NCBI GenBank assembly: GCA_028281235.1
Contig: JANQKG010000022.1
Location: 1 to 64,000, forward strand
Length of the DNA: 64,000 bases
Direction of reading: 5' to 3'
Source of the DNA: Afifellaceae bacterium
GTDB taxonomy: Bacteria; Pseudomonadota; Alphaproteobacteria; Rhizobiales; Afifellaceae
Part shown: positions 26,795 through 36,095 of the stretch, one piece after another
Position numbering within the stretch: the stretch's first letter is position 1
How the letters are laid out: every line of letters begins with the position of its first letter
Position numbers and translations under genes: made by a program
The notes under the pieces: generated by a model
The model's database searches: none
What the model saw: only the letters and a program-made list of their open reading frames with translations
What the model was told of the DNA's origin: nothing

Positions 26795-27172
26795 ATGAAC
26801 GAACTGATCGCCCAGATCGCCGCCAGTGCCGGCATCGACGAAGCCACGGCCCAAAAGGCAATCGGCATCATCCTGTCGTTCCTCCAGCAGGAAGGCGATC
26901 AGGAAAAGGCCAGCGCGTTGATCAGTGCCCTCCCCGGCGCCCAGGAGCTCATAGGCTCCAGCGATGCCGGCTCGTTGCTGTCATCGGGTCTCGGCGGTCT
27001 CGTGGGCGGTGGCGTCATGGCGGTTGCCGGCGAGCTGCAGGGCATCGGCTTGGGCATGGGCGACATCCAAACCGTCACCAAAGACATTGTGGGCTTCGCC
27101 CGTCAGCATGCCGGCGACCAGCTCGTCGACGACGTAATCGCCTCCATCCCCGGCCTCGGCCAGTTCGTCTAA
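26795..27172 (+). CDS. Small DUF2267/DUF2780-like protein
   Basis: The ATG at 26795 follows AAGGAGAGG and gives 125 residues. The N-terminal half is helical (IAQIAASAGIDEATAQKAIGIILSFLQQEG). A glycine-rich hinge (SSGLGGLVGGGVMAVAGE) is followed by a second helical part ending in VVASIPGLGQFV-like sequence. Similar small proteins are widespread in Rhizobiales and carry DUF2267 or DUF2780 names; function unknown. It is divergent from the HerA-like gene. Confidence 0.72.
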   Translation: MNELIAQIAASAGIDEATAQKAIGIILSFLQQEGDQEKASALISALPGAQELIGSSDAGSLLSSGLGGLVGGGVMAVAGELQGIGLGMGDIQTVTKDIVGFARQHAGDQLVDDVIASIPGLGQFV

Positions 27173-27215
27173 TCGAGACATTTTTGCCACGCTTCCGGGT
27201 GGCCCACGCGGCGCT

Positions 27216-27383
27216 CTAGTGGAGCGAATTTGACATTTGAATCCCATATCCGGCGGGGTCCGTGCTCAAATGTCAAATTCAAAAGCTCCACGAGCATCAT
27301 GAACTTGCTAGTGGTCCTAATGATTCCGACATTTGCCCGTGCATGGCTGCAACGCGTAGCAAATGTCGGAAGCGGACCACTAG
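27216..27383. repeat. Paired-hairpin CTAG element, complete copy
   Basis: Hairpin 1 (27216-27291) starts CTAGTGGAGC. Its stems pair 27219-27225 with 27285-27291 and 27226-27240 with 27266-27280, and there is a one-sided AAAA bulge at 27281-27284. A linker (27292-27307, beginning GAGCATCA, counting G at 27292) leads to hairpin 2 (27308-27383). Hairpin 2 is bounded by CTAGTGGTCC and GGACCACTAG, with an inner 13-bp stem (27324-27336 with 27359-27371). It fills the gap before the DUF4332 gene, 49 bp upstream of its start. Both inner stems contain GACATTTG. Confidence 0.85.
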
Positions 27384-27431
27384 CCGCAACGCCGCTTCTG
27401 TCCTAGGAAGATTTGGGAGCTGGAGGCGGCT

Positions 27432-27842
27432 ATGGCGTCCTATCCGATCGCAGAGATGAAGGCGATCGCATCCTTTTATAAGACCAAGTTGAAACTGAAC
27501 GGCATCAGGTCAACGACGACGCTGCTTCAGCGCACATCCACGCCGAAGCTTCGTAAGGAGCTTTCAGAGGCGGCGGATATTCCCATGCACCATATCGTCG
27601 ACTGGGCCAATATTGCCGACCTGACCCGCGTTCGCGGCATTGCCCTCGATTATGCAGAGCTGCTCGTTGCCGCAGGCGTCGACACGGTCAAGGATTTGGG
27701 CCGCCGCAACGCCAAAAATCTGACGGCGCGCATGGAAGACATCAACAAGAAGAAGAAGCGTGTCGACCTGCTTCCCAGTGAGAAGCGCGTCGCCGGTTGG
27801 ATTGTTGCGGCAAAATCGCTGCGGCCCGGCATGGACTACTGA
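27432..27842 (+). CDS. DUF4332 domain protein
   Basis: The 136-residue protein consists of helix-hairpin-helix-like repeats (DLTRVRGIALDYAELLVAAGVDTVKDLGRRNAKNLTARM), the hallmark of DUF4332, a fold related to DNA-polymerase/ligase HhH domains. DNA or RNA binding is possible but unproven. GGAGG lies 8 bases before the ATG. A paired-hairpin repeat lies immediately upstream and a mosaic repeat downstream, so its promoter must lie in or beside the repeat. Confidence 0.8.
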   Translation: MASYPIAEMKAIASFYKTKLKLNGIRSTTTLLQRTSTPKLRKELSEAADIPMHHIVDWANIADLTRVRGIALDYAELLVAAGVDTVKDLGRRNAKNLTARMEDINKKKKRVDLLPSEKRVAGWIVAAKSLRPGMDY

Positions 27843-27883
27843 ACCTAGACGTATTGCGGCCTTGCTGGGTCGGTCCGGCGGAC

Positions 27884-28064
27884 CTAGAGCATGATCCCGA
27901 AAAGCATGCCGCCCGAACCCGATAAGGCGCCGATCCGGGGTGGATTCCGGTTTCCCGCCTTCGCGAAGCCCGCTTCGGCGGACGAAGCAAGGTCGGATAA
28001 GATCATGCCCCAACAAAGAGATGGAGCCTCCATTCCGGTTCAATCAGAATGGAAAAGGCTCTAG
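27884..28064. repeat. Mosaic CTAGAGC...GCTCTAG repeat, copy 1
   Basis: The repeat begins CTAGAGCATGATCCCGAAAA, contains CCGGTTTCCCGCCTTCGCG and a hairpin GCCCGC-TTCG-GCGGAC, then GGATAAGATCATGC and AACAAAGAGAT. It closes with a small hairpin ending GGCTCTAG. Related copies are at 38086-38192 and 40253-40359. It ends 9 bp before the mutA start, so it forms the mutA leader. Confidence 0.8.
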
Positions 28065-28073
28065 AAGACTGCC

Positions 28074-29489
28074 ATGAGCGATGCAGAAAGCCGGCCGTCC
28101 CAAAGCGAGCCCCTCCGCCTGGAGGACTGGCGCCGATTGGTCCGCAAGGCTCTCGGTGATCGCGACCCATCGACCCTCAGAAGCCGCACCCGCGACGACA
28201 TCGTCGTGGAGCCGCTCTACACCAGCCGCACCGATTGTGCAGCGCTCGACGCCCGAGGCGCAGCGCCATGGTCGGTCGTTCAAATCATTGACAACCCCGA
28301 CCCCGACGACGCCAACAGACAGGCGCTGACGGACCTCGACGGCGGCGCAGACGGTCTGTCGCTGCGCTTTGCCGGTGCTCCGACAGCCAACGGACTCGGT
28401 TTGCCGCTGGAAGCTGCGGCACTGCGCATCGCTCTGGAAGGCATCGATCTCACAGCCATCCATTTGCGGCTTGAGCCGCACCCGCGTGCCGCGGAGATCA
28501 CCACATGGCTGACGGACCTTGTTGAGGGGACCAGCACGGCGCCTGAACTCACCCACATCGCCTTCGGCCTCGACCCCGTGACAATCGCCGCCGGCTCCGA
28601 AGCCGATACCGATCCCGACCCGACAGCGCTCGCCGCACTGATCCGTGATCTGTCGGCCGCCCGCTTCAAAAGCCCACTCGCCATCGCCGACGGCCGTTCC
28701 TTTCACGAGGCTGGCGCCACGGAAGCGCAAGAGCTTGCCGGCATCCTTTCGGCGGCGGTGTGGTGGCTGCGTGCCGCCGATGCGGCTGGAATGTCGCCGT
28801 CAGAAACCTTCCCTGTGTTGAGCGCGAGTGTTTCGGTCGACCAGGACCAGTTCCTCTCCATTGCCAAGCTGCGCGCGTTGCGGCTTCTGTGGGCGCGGCT
28901 TCAGGAGCTCTGCAACGTAGAGCGAAAGCCTCTGGCGCTCCACGCCGAAACCGGCCGGCGCATGCTGACGCGCGTCGATATCGACACCAACCTTCTGCGC
29001 ACGACGCTTGCCGCCTTCGCCGCCGCGATCGGCGGGGCCGACGCCATCACGGTGCTGCCGCACACGGCTGCCCTCGGCCGGCCCGACAGCAACGCCGGTG
29101 CGCTGGCGCGCAACATCCAGCGGCTCCTGATCGACGAAGCGCATGTCCACCGCGTCGCCGATGCCTCAGCCGGCGCCGGTGCGGTAGAGGCCTTGACCGA
29201 AGCGCTTGCAGAGCGGGCGTGGAGCGCTTTCCAGGCGATCGAGCGCGAGGGCGGCATTGTGGCAAGCTTGCGCGCCGGCGCATTCCCCGCGCGCATTGCT
29301 GAAGCACGCGCCGCGCTTGAGAGAAGCGTTGCCGACAGCACGACACCTCTGATCGGCGCCACGCTTCATCCCGCGCCCGCCAGCGAAGACACGACCGCAA
29401 CCTCACCACTGCCTGAGCAAGCCGAGACACTTGCAGCGCTTGGCCTTGCGCCGATCCGGCTTGAAGACTTCGCAAAGGCGGCGGCGTGA
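28074..29489 (+). CDS. mutA: Methylmalonyl-CoA mutase small subunit
   Basis: This is the non-catalytic partner of the adenosylcobalamin enzyme that interconverts methylmalonyl-CoA and succinyl-CoA in propionate and branched-chain metabolism. The 471-residue protein follows the TIM-barrel part of the family, for example [12 protein letters not shown] near the N-terminus and [22 protein letters not shown] in the middle. It ends before any B12-binding domain, so it is shorter than the small subunit of Propionibacterium. Heterodimeric mutases of this type occur in Methylobacterium (McmAB). Its stop overlaps the large-subunit start (TGATG). Confidence 0.87.
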   Translation: MSDAESRPSQSEPLRLEDWRRLVRKALGDRDPSTLRSRTRDDIVVEPLYTSRTDCAALDARGAAPWSVVQIIDNPDPDDANRQALTDLDGGADGLSLRFAGAPTANGLGLPLEAAALRIALEGIDLTAIHLRLEPHPRAAEITTWLTDLVEGTSTAPELTHIAFGLDPVTIAAGSEADTDPDPTALAALIRDLSAARFKSPLAIADGRSFHEAGATEAQELAGILSAAVWWLRAADAAGMSPSETFPVLSASVSVDQDQFLSIAKLRALRLLWARLQELCNVERKPLALHAETGRRMLTRVDIDTNLLRTTLAAFAAAIGGADAITVLPHTAALGRPDSNAGALARNIQRLLIDEAHVHRVADASAGAGAVEALTEALAERAWSAFQAIEREGGIVASLRAGAFPARIAEARAALERSVADSTTPLIGATLHPAPASEDTTATSPLPEQAETLAALGLAPIRLEDFAKAAA

Positions 29490-31648
29490 TGGGTATCCCG
29501 GATTTCACGAAGGCGGATTGGCGCCGCCCGGCCGCTGCAGACCGGCCGGCAGCGGCAGCCGACTGGATGTCGCCGGAGGGCATTGCCGTCCGCCCGCACT
29601 ACCGCCCATCGGACATCGCCGAACTCGATTCTGTGGCAAGCACCCCCGGCGTGCCGCCCTATCTCCGTGGCCCCTACCCGACCATGTATGTCCAGCGTCC
29701 CTGGACCATCCGCCAATATGCCGGCTTCTCCACCGCGCGCGACTCCAACGCCTTCTACCGGCGCAACCTAGCCGCCGGGCAGAAAGGCCTGTCGATCGCC
29801 TTCGACCTGCCGACGCACCGCGGCTACGATTCCGACGATCCGCGCGTTGCCGGTGATGTCGGCATGGCCGGTGTGGCCATCGATTCCATGCTCGACATGG
29901 ATGAGCTGTTCGACGGCATCCCGCTCGACAAGATGACCGTGTCGATGACCATGAACGGCGCGGTCCTGCCGACCATGGCGCTCTATATCGTGGCCGGCGA
30001 GAGACAGGGCGTGAAGCCGGAGGCGCTTTCCGGCACCATCCAGAACGACGTGCTCAAGGAATTTCTGGTCCGCAACACCTACATCTACCCGCCGCTTCCC
30101 TCCATGCGGATCGTCTCCGACATCTTCGCCTTTGCGGCGGAGCACATGCCGAAATTCAACCCGATCTCCATCTCCGGCTATCATATGCAGGAGGCCGGAG
30201 CGACGGCGGACCTGGAGCTTGCCTACACGCTCGCCGATGGGCTCGACTATGTGCGCGCCGGCCTTTCCGCCGGCTTGCCGATCGATTCATTCGCGCCGCG
30301 GCTCTCCTTCTTCTTCGGCATCGGCATGAACGTCTTCATGGAGATCGCCAAGCTGCGCGCCGCGCGCCTGCTCTGGGCGGAGCTGATCGCCAAGGACTTT
30401 CAGCCGAACGATCCGCGCTCGCTGATGCTGCGCACCCATTGCCAGACCTCCGGCTGGTCGCTCACCGCGCAGGACGTCTTCAACAATGTGGCGCGCACCA
30501 TGATTGAAGCGATCGCCGCGACGCAGGGCGGCACGCAATCGCTGCATACCAATTCGCTCGATGAGGCGCTGGCGCTGCCGACGGATTTCTCCGCCCGCAT
30601 CGCCCGCAACACGCAACTCGTGCTGGCGCACGAATCCGGCACCACACGCATGATCGACCCGTGGGGCGGATCGTATTTCGTGGAGCGGTTGACCGCCGAT
30701 CTGGCGGAGAAGGCGCGCGGTCACATCGCCGAGGTCGAGAAGCTCGGCGGCATGGCGCAGGGCATTGAGGCGGGGCTGCCGCAAGAGCGCATCGAAGAGG
30801 CGGCGACCGTTGCGCAGGCCCGCATCGATACCGGTCAGCGCGTGATCGTCGGCGTCAATAAATATCGCCGCGACGACGCCGCCTCCGTTGATGTCCTGCA
30901 GGTCGACAACGCCGCTGTCCGCGCCGAGCAGCGCGCCAAGCTGGAGCGCCTGCGCAGGGAGCGCGACCAGGCGCGGACCGCTGCAGCGCTTGCCGCGCTG
31001 TCTGAAACAGCCGCCGGCAGCGCCAATCTCCTTGCCGCATCCGTGGAGGCGGCGCGCGCCGGCGCGTCGCTTGGCGAGATGAGCACGGCGCTGGAGCGCG
31101 TGTTCGGTCGCCACGTGGCTGAAGTGCGCGGGCTCACCGGCGTTTACAAGCGCGAAATCCCGCCGGACAATGAGCTGGTGGCGCGCGTTGCCGCAATGAC
31201 CGCCGATTTCGCCCGCAACGAAGGCCGCCCCCCGCGCGTCCTTGTCGCCAAGATCGGGCAGGACGGCCATGATCGCGGGCAGAAGGTGATCGCCTCCGCC
31301 TTCGGCGATCTCGGCTTCGACGTGGTGACCGGGCCGCTCTTCGCCACGTCGGAGGAGGTCGCACGCCAGGCGCGTGAAGAGGATGTCCACGTCGTGGGCG
31401 TCTCCACGCTCGCCGCCGGCCATCTGACCCAGGTGCCGGCGCTGATTGAGGCGCTTGCCGCAGAAGGCCGCTCCGATGTGCTCGTCGTGGTCGGCGGCGT
31501 CGTCCCCCACCAGGACTATCAAGCGCTCAACGCTGCCGGCGTCGCAGCGATATTCGAGCCGGGCACGGCGATCGCCGAAGCGGCCGCCAGGCTGCTTGAC
31601 GCACTTAACCAGCGCCTCGGCTACGCCCAAAGACCGGCAGCTGAATGA
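29489..31648 (+). CDS. mutB: Methylmalonyl-CoA mutase large (catalytic) subunit
   Basis: The 719-residue enzyme has the N-terminal TIM barrel (about residues 50-400; [22 protein letters not shown] and [20 protein letters not shown] bind substrate) and a C-terminal B12-binding domain (about 580-715). In the latter, [11 protein letters not shown] carries the DxHxxG cobalt-ligand motif, followed by GVSTLAAGH and VVVGGVVP. All expected regions are intact. A GTG one codon upstream (29486) is an alternative start. No meaB/argK chaperone or epimerase gene lies nearby in the window. Confidence 0.94.
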   Translation: MGIPDFTKADWRRPAAADRPAAAADWMSPEGIAVRPHYRPSDIAELDSVASTPGVPPYLRGPYPTMYVQRPWTIRQYAGFSTARDSNAFYRRNLAAGQKGLSIAFDLPTHRGYDSDDPRVAGDVGMAGVAIDSMLDMDELFDGIPLDKMTVSMTMNGAVLPTMALYIVAGERQGVKPEALSGTIQNDVLKEFLVRNTYIYPPLPSMRIVSDIFAFAAEHMPKFNPISISGYHMQEAGATADLELAYTLADGLDYVRAGLSAGLPIDSFAPRLSFFFGIGMNVFMEIAKLRAARLLWAELIAKDFQPNDPRSLMLRTHCQTSGWSLTAQDVFNNVARTMIEAIAATQGGTQSLHTNSLDEALALPTDFSARIARNTQLVLAHESGTTRMIDPWGGSYFVERLTADLAEKARGHIAEVEKLGGMAQGIEAGLPQERIEEAATVAQARIDTGQRVIVGVNKYRRDDAASVDVLQVDNAAVRAEQRAKLERLRRERDQARTAAALAALSETAAGSANLLAASVEAARAGASLGEMSTALERVFGRHVAEVRGLTGVYKREIPPDNELVARVAAMTADFARNEGRPPRVLVAKIGQDGHDRGQKVIASAFGDLGFDVVTGPLFATSEEVARQAREEDVHVVGVSTLAAGHLTQVPALIEALAAEGRSDVLVVVGGVVPHQDYQALNAAGVAAIFEPGTAIAEAAARLLDALNQRLGYAQRPAAE

Positions 31649-31676
31649 CCCTCTTTATGTCCAGGAGATGCGGACC

Positions 31677-31997
31677 ATGCTTGTAACGACCACTCACTCT
31701 GTCGAAGACCGGCGCGTCCGCGAGTATCGCGGCTTGGTTATGGGCGAGGCCATCCTGGGGGCTAACGTGTTCCGCGACTTCTTCGCCTCCATCCGCGATA
31801 TCGTCGGCGGGCGCTCCGGCGGCTACGAGAACGCGCTCCGCGAGGCGCGGCTGATCGCCATCAGCGAGATGGAGACGGAGGCCGAGCAACTCGGCGCCAA
31901 CGCCGTGATCGGTGTTGATCTCGACTACGAAACGGTCGGCGATAAGGGCTCCATGCTGATGGTCTCAGCGTCGGGAACCGCCGTCATCCTGGAATAG
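31677..31997 (+). CDS. YbjQ/UPF0145 family protein
   Basis: The 106-residue protein matches the YbjQ fold: [49 protein letters not shown], then [29 protein letters not shown] in separate blocks. YbjQ proteins form pentamers; a metal-binding role is proposed but not established. The ATG at 31677 lies 9 bases after AGGAG. It is 28 bp after mutB and may be in the same transcript. Confidence 0.88.
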   Translation: MLVTTTHSVEDRRVREYRGLVMGEAILGANVFRDFFASIRDIVGGRSGGYENALREARLIAISEMETEAEQLGANAVIGVDLDYETVGDKGSMLMVSASGTAVILE

Positions 31998-32043
31998 TCC
32001 ATTCTCGGATGGCCGGAATCGGTCCAGCCTAAGGCCTTGCCTT

Positions 32044-33858
32044 CTATTCCGCAGCGGCAAGCGGCGCCGTCGGCTCCTCGCTTCTGGCGCGGGCGTCTTC
32101 CTTGATCTTCTCCTGCCGCTTGCGCTTGGCGATGGCGTCGGCCGTGCCGCGCGTCTCGGAGTAGATGCCGAGGCTCAGCTCGTCGAGCCCGGGCGGCGTG
32201 ATGGCGATATCGCGGTAATTGCGCGATTGCGGATCAGCCATGATGCGCTTGAGGATGCCGCGCATGCGCCGATACGTCCACGCCATAGAAAGGATGTTGC
32301 GGACTTCCGAGCCCCAAAATTTCGGATAGAAGACCAGCGGGTTCTCCAGCTTCATACCGTGACGCCGGTCCTTGCGGAACTTCATCCGCCCGAGCCCGCC
32401 CTCAAGCGGATGGCAACCGTAGAGCCGATGGAAGTCGCGATACCACAGCAGGCGGTTCAGCGTGGAAAGGCGTTTATTGGAGCCGAGCGCCACCATCCGC
32501 TTGAAGATCGTCTCAATGTGATCGAACGAATAGAAGCGATGCCACACCTCGGCATAGACGCGGTCCCAATCCGCATCCGACATGCGCTCATGATGCGTGA
32601 CGCGGTGATTGAGGTCGTATTTGTTGAGGTCTGAATCCATCCACACGCCTTCGCGCGTCAGGCGCTGATGGTCCTCGCAGCCGGGCAGCGGCGTCAAATT
32701 GGTGAAATAGATGAGGTCGATCGGCAGCTCGCGTTTGATGATATCGACGTCGCGCAGGATCGACTCGCGCGTATCGTTCGGGAAGCCGAGAATATAGCCG
32801 GCGGTGATGACGATCGGGTGCTTCTTCCACTCAAGAAGCATCTCCCGGTATTCCAGAAGCCGGTTCTGCGTCTTCTTAACCGCCGCCAGATTGTCCGGAT
32901 TGATGTTCTCCAACCCGATAAAGACGTTGTCCACGCCGGCACGCACGCCCTTCTCGATGAAGCCGGGAATGCGGTGACACAGCGTGTCGACCTGTATCTG
33001 GAGGAAGACGCGGATCCCCTCCTTCTCGCGCAGCTCAATCAGCCTTTCGAAGCAGGCCTCCCAGTTGCGATTGCGCGCCAGATTGTCGTCCGTCAGGAAG
33101 AAACGATGCACGCCGATCGCGTGGTTTGCGCGCACGATTCGCTCCAGATCATCGGCGGAGCGAAAGCGGCTGACCCGCCCCTGCACATTGATGATCGTGC
33201 AGAACGAGCATTGGAACGGACAGCCGCGTCCCAGGTCGAAGCTGCCATAGCTGCCGTAAGTGCGCTCCACCTGCTCGCGCGGCAGAAACGGCACCGGCGC
33301 GCCCTGCAGGTTCGGCATCTGGTCCTGGTAATTGTATTGCGGCTTCAGCTTGCCGGCATAACCGTCGACGAGAACCTCTTCGAGCCGCCCGTCTTCCGAC
33401 TCGCCGATGAAGAAGGAGATGCCCATATCCGCCGCTGCAGCGATCTCCGGCGGTGTGTCGTCGAGCATGGCCAGCGATCCCGCGACATGGAAGCCGCCCA
33501 TGCACACCGGCACCTTGGCCTTCAGGAACGGCCGCGCAATGTCGATGGCACGCGGGAACTGGTTCGATTGCACGCCCACGAGCCCCAGCATGCCGCGCCC
33601 GCCGCCACGGCGGATCGTGGCAATCAGCTCGTCCGGCCGCACACGGAAGTTGGTTTCATCAATCGCCGTGATGTGGAGTTCGACATCGTCGCCGAGAATC
33701 TTGCGCTCGCCGCATTCAAGCGCCAGGCCGTGCACGCTCGCCAAAGCATTGGATGGGATGATGGATCGGCGCCATTGAAGGGGATAGCCGTCATCATCGT
33801 AGTGGGTCGGCTTGACGAGTACAAGATGAAAAACTTTGCCCCGCCTCGGGTCGGCCAT
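32044..33858 (-). CDS. B12-binding-type radical SAM protein
   Basis: The 604-residue enzyme has an N-terminal region like the cobalamin-binding domain (about residues 80-180; GLVGVQSNQFPRAIDIARPF and VCMGGFHVAG) and a radical SAM core from about residue 225. There CPFQCSFC supplies the CxxxCxxC that binds the 4Fe-4S cluster. GLENINPDNLAAVKKTQ and GYILGFPNDTRESI are typical core blocks. The C-terminal 200 residues are specific and unassigned. Substrate unknown. The ATG at 33858 follows GGGAGGG; an earlier ATG gives an implausible N-terminus. Confidence 0.82.
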   Translation of the reverse strand: MADPRRGKVFHLVLVKPTHYDDDGYPLQWRRSIIPSNALASVHGLALECGERKILGDDVELHITAIDETNFRVRPDELIATIRRGGGRGMLGLVGVQSNQFPRAIDIARPFLKAKVPVCMGGFHVAGSLAMLDDTPPEIAAAADMGISFFIGESEDGRLEEVLVDGYAGKLKPQYNYQDQMPNLQGAPVPFLPREQVERTYGSYGSFDLGRGCPFQCSFCTIINVQGRVSRFRSADDLERIVRANHAIGVHRFFLTDDNLARNRNWEACFERLIELREKEGIRVFLQIQVDTLCHRIPGFIEKGVRAGVDNVFIGLENINPDNLAAVKKTQNRLLEYREMLLEWKKHPIVITAGYILGFPNDTRESILRDVDIIKRELPIDLIYFTNLTPLPGCEDHQRLTREGVWMDSDLNKYDLNHRVTHHERMSDADWDRVYAEVWHRFYSFDHIETIFKRMVALGSNKRLSTLNRLLWYRDFHRLYGCHPLEGGLGRMKFRKDRRHGMKLENPLVFYPKFWGSEVRNILSMAWTYRRMRGILKRIMADPQSRNYRDIAITPPGLDELSLGIYSETRGTADAIAKRKRQEKIKEDARARSEEPTAPLAAAE

Positions 33859-33998
33859 CGCCGCCCTCCCGCACAAAGCGATCAAGAAATTCAACCTCTT
33901 TCTAAGATATTTGCACAACTCTGACCAGTGGAGGGCCCCAGCCGCCACGCGCGAGGGCACGGCAGGTGTGTCCATTGAATCACAGGGACCATTGGCAA

Positions 33999-35378
33999 AT
34001 GTCGGGCAAGACACCGGGAATTTCGCGACGCTGCGCGCTCAGAGCCCTTTCCGCCGGCGCGGCCGTAGCCGCTTCCAGTGCAGTGGCCGGTGTCGGGGGC
34101 AGAGCCCAAGCCGCACTTGCAGACGGCGTTTTCGCCGCCTCCGACCCGGCGCTCATCCCGGGCTCGCCCGACGACCAAAGCCGGCAAATGACCCGCGCGC
34201 TGGAAGAAGCCGCAACCGCGGCCCGGCCGCTATTTCTGCCGCCGGGCCGTTACGAGATCGCAGGTGTGACGCTCCCCGCCACAACGCATCTGATCGGCGT
34301 ACCCGGAGAGACACGCTTGGCCTTCCGCGGTGGGCCTTTCATGATGCGCGCCCGCGGCGCCAAGCGTCTGCGGCTCGATGGCGTGACACTGGACGGACAG
34401 GCATTGCCGCTCGATGCACGAGCACTCCTCGACGCTGAAGGCGTAGAGCACGCAGCGATCGACGATTGTCGGATCATGGCGAGCGGCAATTCCGGCGTGA
34501 CGCTCCGCGATTGCGCCGGCCGGGTAACGCTTTCCACGTTCCACGACATCGCGGATGTCGGAATCGACGTCGACCAGTCGCGTGGCATGGAGGTGACCGG
34601 CAATCGCATCGCCGATTGCGGTAATACGGGCATTCTCATTCAGCGCGATTCCGAAGCAACCGACAATTCCATCATTTCCGGCAATCGCGTGGAGCGCATC
34701 CGCGCCGATTCCGGCGGCACCGGCCAGAACGGCAACGGCATCAACCTCGACAAGGCGAACGGCGTCATCGTCTCCGATAACCGCATCGACGATTGCGCCT
34801 TCTCCGCCATTCGATGCTTCTCCTCAGACGGCCTCGCCATCACCGGCAATGTCGCTACGCGCCTTCGCGAAATGGCGTTCTATGTCGAGTTCGCATTCGA
34901 GGGCGCCGTCGTCGCCAACAATCTGATCGACGGCGCAGTAGGCGGCATCTCGCTTACCAACTTCTTCGAGCATGGCGGCCGGCTTGGCACGGTCTCAGGC
35001 AATGTCGTCCGCCGGATCATTGGCGGGCCGGCCTATCCGGACGGCAATCTGCAGATCGGCTCCGGCATCGCGGCTGAGGCCGATATCGCCATCACCGGCA
35101 ATGTGGTTGAGGACGCAATGTGGGGGCTTGGCCTTGGCTGGGGACCGCATCTGCGCAATGTCACAGCCTCCGGCAATGTCATCCGCCGCACCAATATCGG
35201 CATCGGCGTGTCTGTCGTGGAAGGCGCCGGCCCGGCGCTGATCGCCAACAATCTGATCGCCGACGCCGAGCAAGGCGCGATCCGTGGCATGCGCTGGGCC
35301 GACGTGGCGACTGGCGAGCTCGGCGAAGGCGGCGAGACGGTGCCCGGCGTCAGCGTGGTGGGGAACCGAGTGAGTTAG
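33999..35378 (+). CDS. Tat-exported right-handed repeat protein (TIGR03808-like)
   Basis: The 459-residue protein opens with a Tat-like signal (SRRCALRALSAGAAVAASS) and continues as a parallel beta-helix: repeated units such as VTGNRIADCGNTGI, ISGNRVERI, VSDNRIDDC and ITGNVVEDAMWG. It matches the Rhizobiales family TIGR03808 (Tat-translocated repeat protein), whose function is unknown; carbohydrate lyase-like folds share this shape. The ATG at 33999 has a weak ribosome-binding site, and GTG at 33966 is an alternative. Divergent from the radical SAM gene across about 140 bp. Confidence 0.85.
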   Translation: MSGKTPGISRRCALRALSAGAAVAASSAVAGVGGRAQAALADGVFAASDPALIPGSPDDQSRQMTRALEEAATAARPLFLPPGRYEIAGVTLPATTHLIGVPGETRLAFRGGPFMMRARGAKRLRLDGVTLDGQALPLDARALLDAEGVEHAAIDDCRIMASGNSGVTLRDCAGRVTLSTFHDIADVGIDVDQSRGMEVTGNRIADCGNTGILIQRDSEATDNSIISGNRVERIRADSGGTGQNGNGINLDKANGVIVSDNRIDDCAFSAIRCFSSDGLAITGNVATRLREMAFYVEFAFEGAVVANNLIDGAVGGISLTNFFEHGGRLGTVSGNVVRRIIGGPAYPDGNLQIGSGIAAEADIAITGNVVEDAMWGLGLGWGPHLRNVTASGNVIRRTNIGIGVSVVEGAGPALIANNLIADAEQGAIRGMRWADVATGELGEGGETVPGVSVVGNRVS

Positions 35379-35446
35379 CGCGCGGCGACCTGTCGTTCGC
35401 ACGCCTGAACACTATCCAAAGCGCTTAGGTTTTGATAGAATGCGCC

Positions 35447-35695
35447 ATGCCGACGATCATGCGCTTCGGCGGCCTCAGAGTCGTTGTCTATCCCAACGAC
35501 CATAAGCCGGCGCATGTGCACGTGATCGGTGGCGGACACGAAGCCGTATTCGACCTGAACTGTCCGTTGGGCCCGGCCGAGATTCGTGAGAACTACGGGT
35601 TCGGCCGCCGGGAGGCAGCGCGCATCCAAGAAGCGCTGAGTGAAGCCTTACCAGGCCTGTGCAATGAATGGAGACGCATCCATGGCGAGACATGA
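35447..35695 (+). CDS. DUF4160 protein, possible toxin-antitoxin partner
   Basis: The 82-residue protein shows the DUF4160 pattern: MRFGGLRVVVYPNDHKPAHVHV, with two conserved His residues, and NYGFGRREAARIQEAL at the end. DUF4160 genes typically sit directly before DUF2442 genes, as here (14-base overlap), and the pairs are predicted toxin-antitoxin or regulatory modules. Activity is unproven. Confidence 0.85.
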   Translation: MPTIMRFGGLRVVVYPNDHKPAHVHVIGGGHEAVFDLNCPLGPAEIRENYGFGRREAARIQEALSEALPGLCNEWRRIHGET

Positions 35696-36095
35696 CGCGT
35701 TTGACGAAGCAACAGCGCGCGCGGCGGAGCGGCGCGAGGCTGGCCCGTTGGCGGTCAGCGCGCGCTATGACGGACGCACCAAGCGGATCGTGATCACGTT
35801 GGACAACGGCCTGGATATCGGTTTCGCGCCGGAGATCGCAGAAGGCTTGGAGCGTGCGGATCCGGCCGACCTCAAGACCATTGAAATCAGCCCCTCGGGC
35901 CTCGGACTGCACTTCCCCAAAGTCGACGCCGACCTTTACCTGCCGAGCTTGATCGCCGGCCTCTTTGGCTCGCGCGCGTGGATGGCGGCTCATCTCGGGT
36001 CGGCCGGCGGCCGGGCGCGCAGCAAGGCGAAGGCCGCGTCAAGCCGCGCCAATGGCAGGCTCGGCGGCCGTCCACGGAAACGCGCTGCGGGCTGA
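35682..36095 (+). CDS. DUF2442 protein, partner of DUF4160
   Basis: The 137-residue protein matches DUF2442 in its middle (ARYDGRTKRIVITLDNGLDIGF, then LGLHFPKVDADLYLPSLIAGLFGS). The C-terminal 35 residues are very basic (GRARSKAKAASSRANGRLGGR), consistent with nucleic acid contact. It overlaps the DUF4160 gene by 14 bases and the following methyltransferase gene by 44 bases. An antitoxin role is inferred from the pairing only. Confidence 0.82.
   Translation: MARHDAFDEATARAAERREAGPLAVSARYDGRTKRIVITLDNGLDIGFAPEIAEGLERADPADLKTIEISPSGLGLHFPKVDADLYLPSLIAGLFGSRAWMAAHLGSAGGRARSKAKAASSRANGRLGGRPRKRAAG

Noticed and set aside
27216-27383. Transposon or IS with terminal inverted repeats
   Set aside because: Too short for a transposase gene, and internal sequences differ between copies, unlike recently copied MITEs.
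27216-27383. CRISPR array
   Set aside because: Only two non-identical hairpins, no regular direct repeats or spacers, and no cas genes.
28000-28073. Cobalamin riboswitch before mutAB
   Set aside because: The leader is explained by the mosaic repeat, and no B12-box-like sequence was seen.
30287-31630. Long open frame antisense to mutB
   Set aside because: The sense strand carries a fully conserved mutase; the antisense product is low-complexity and has no ribosome-binding site.
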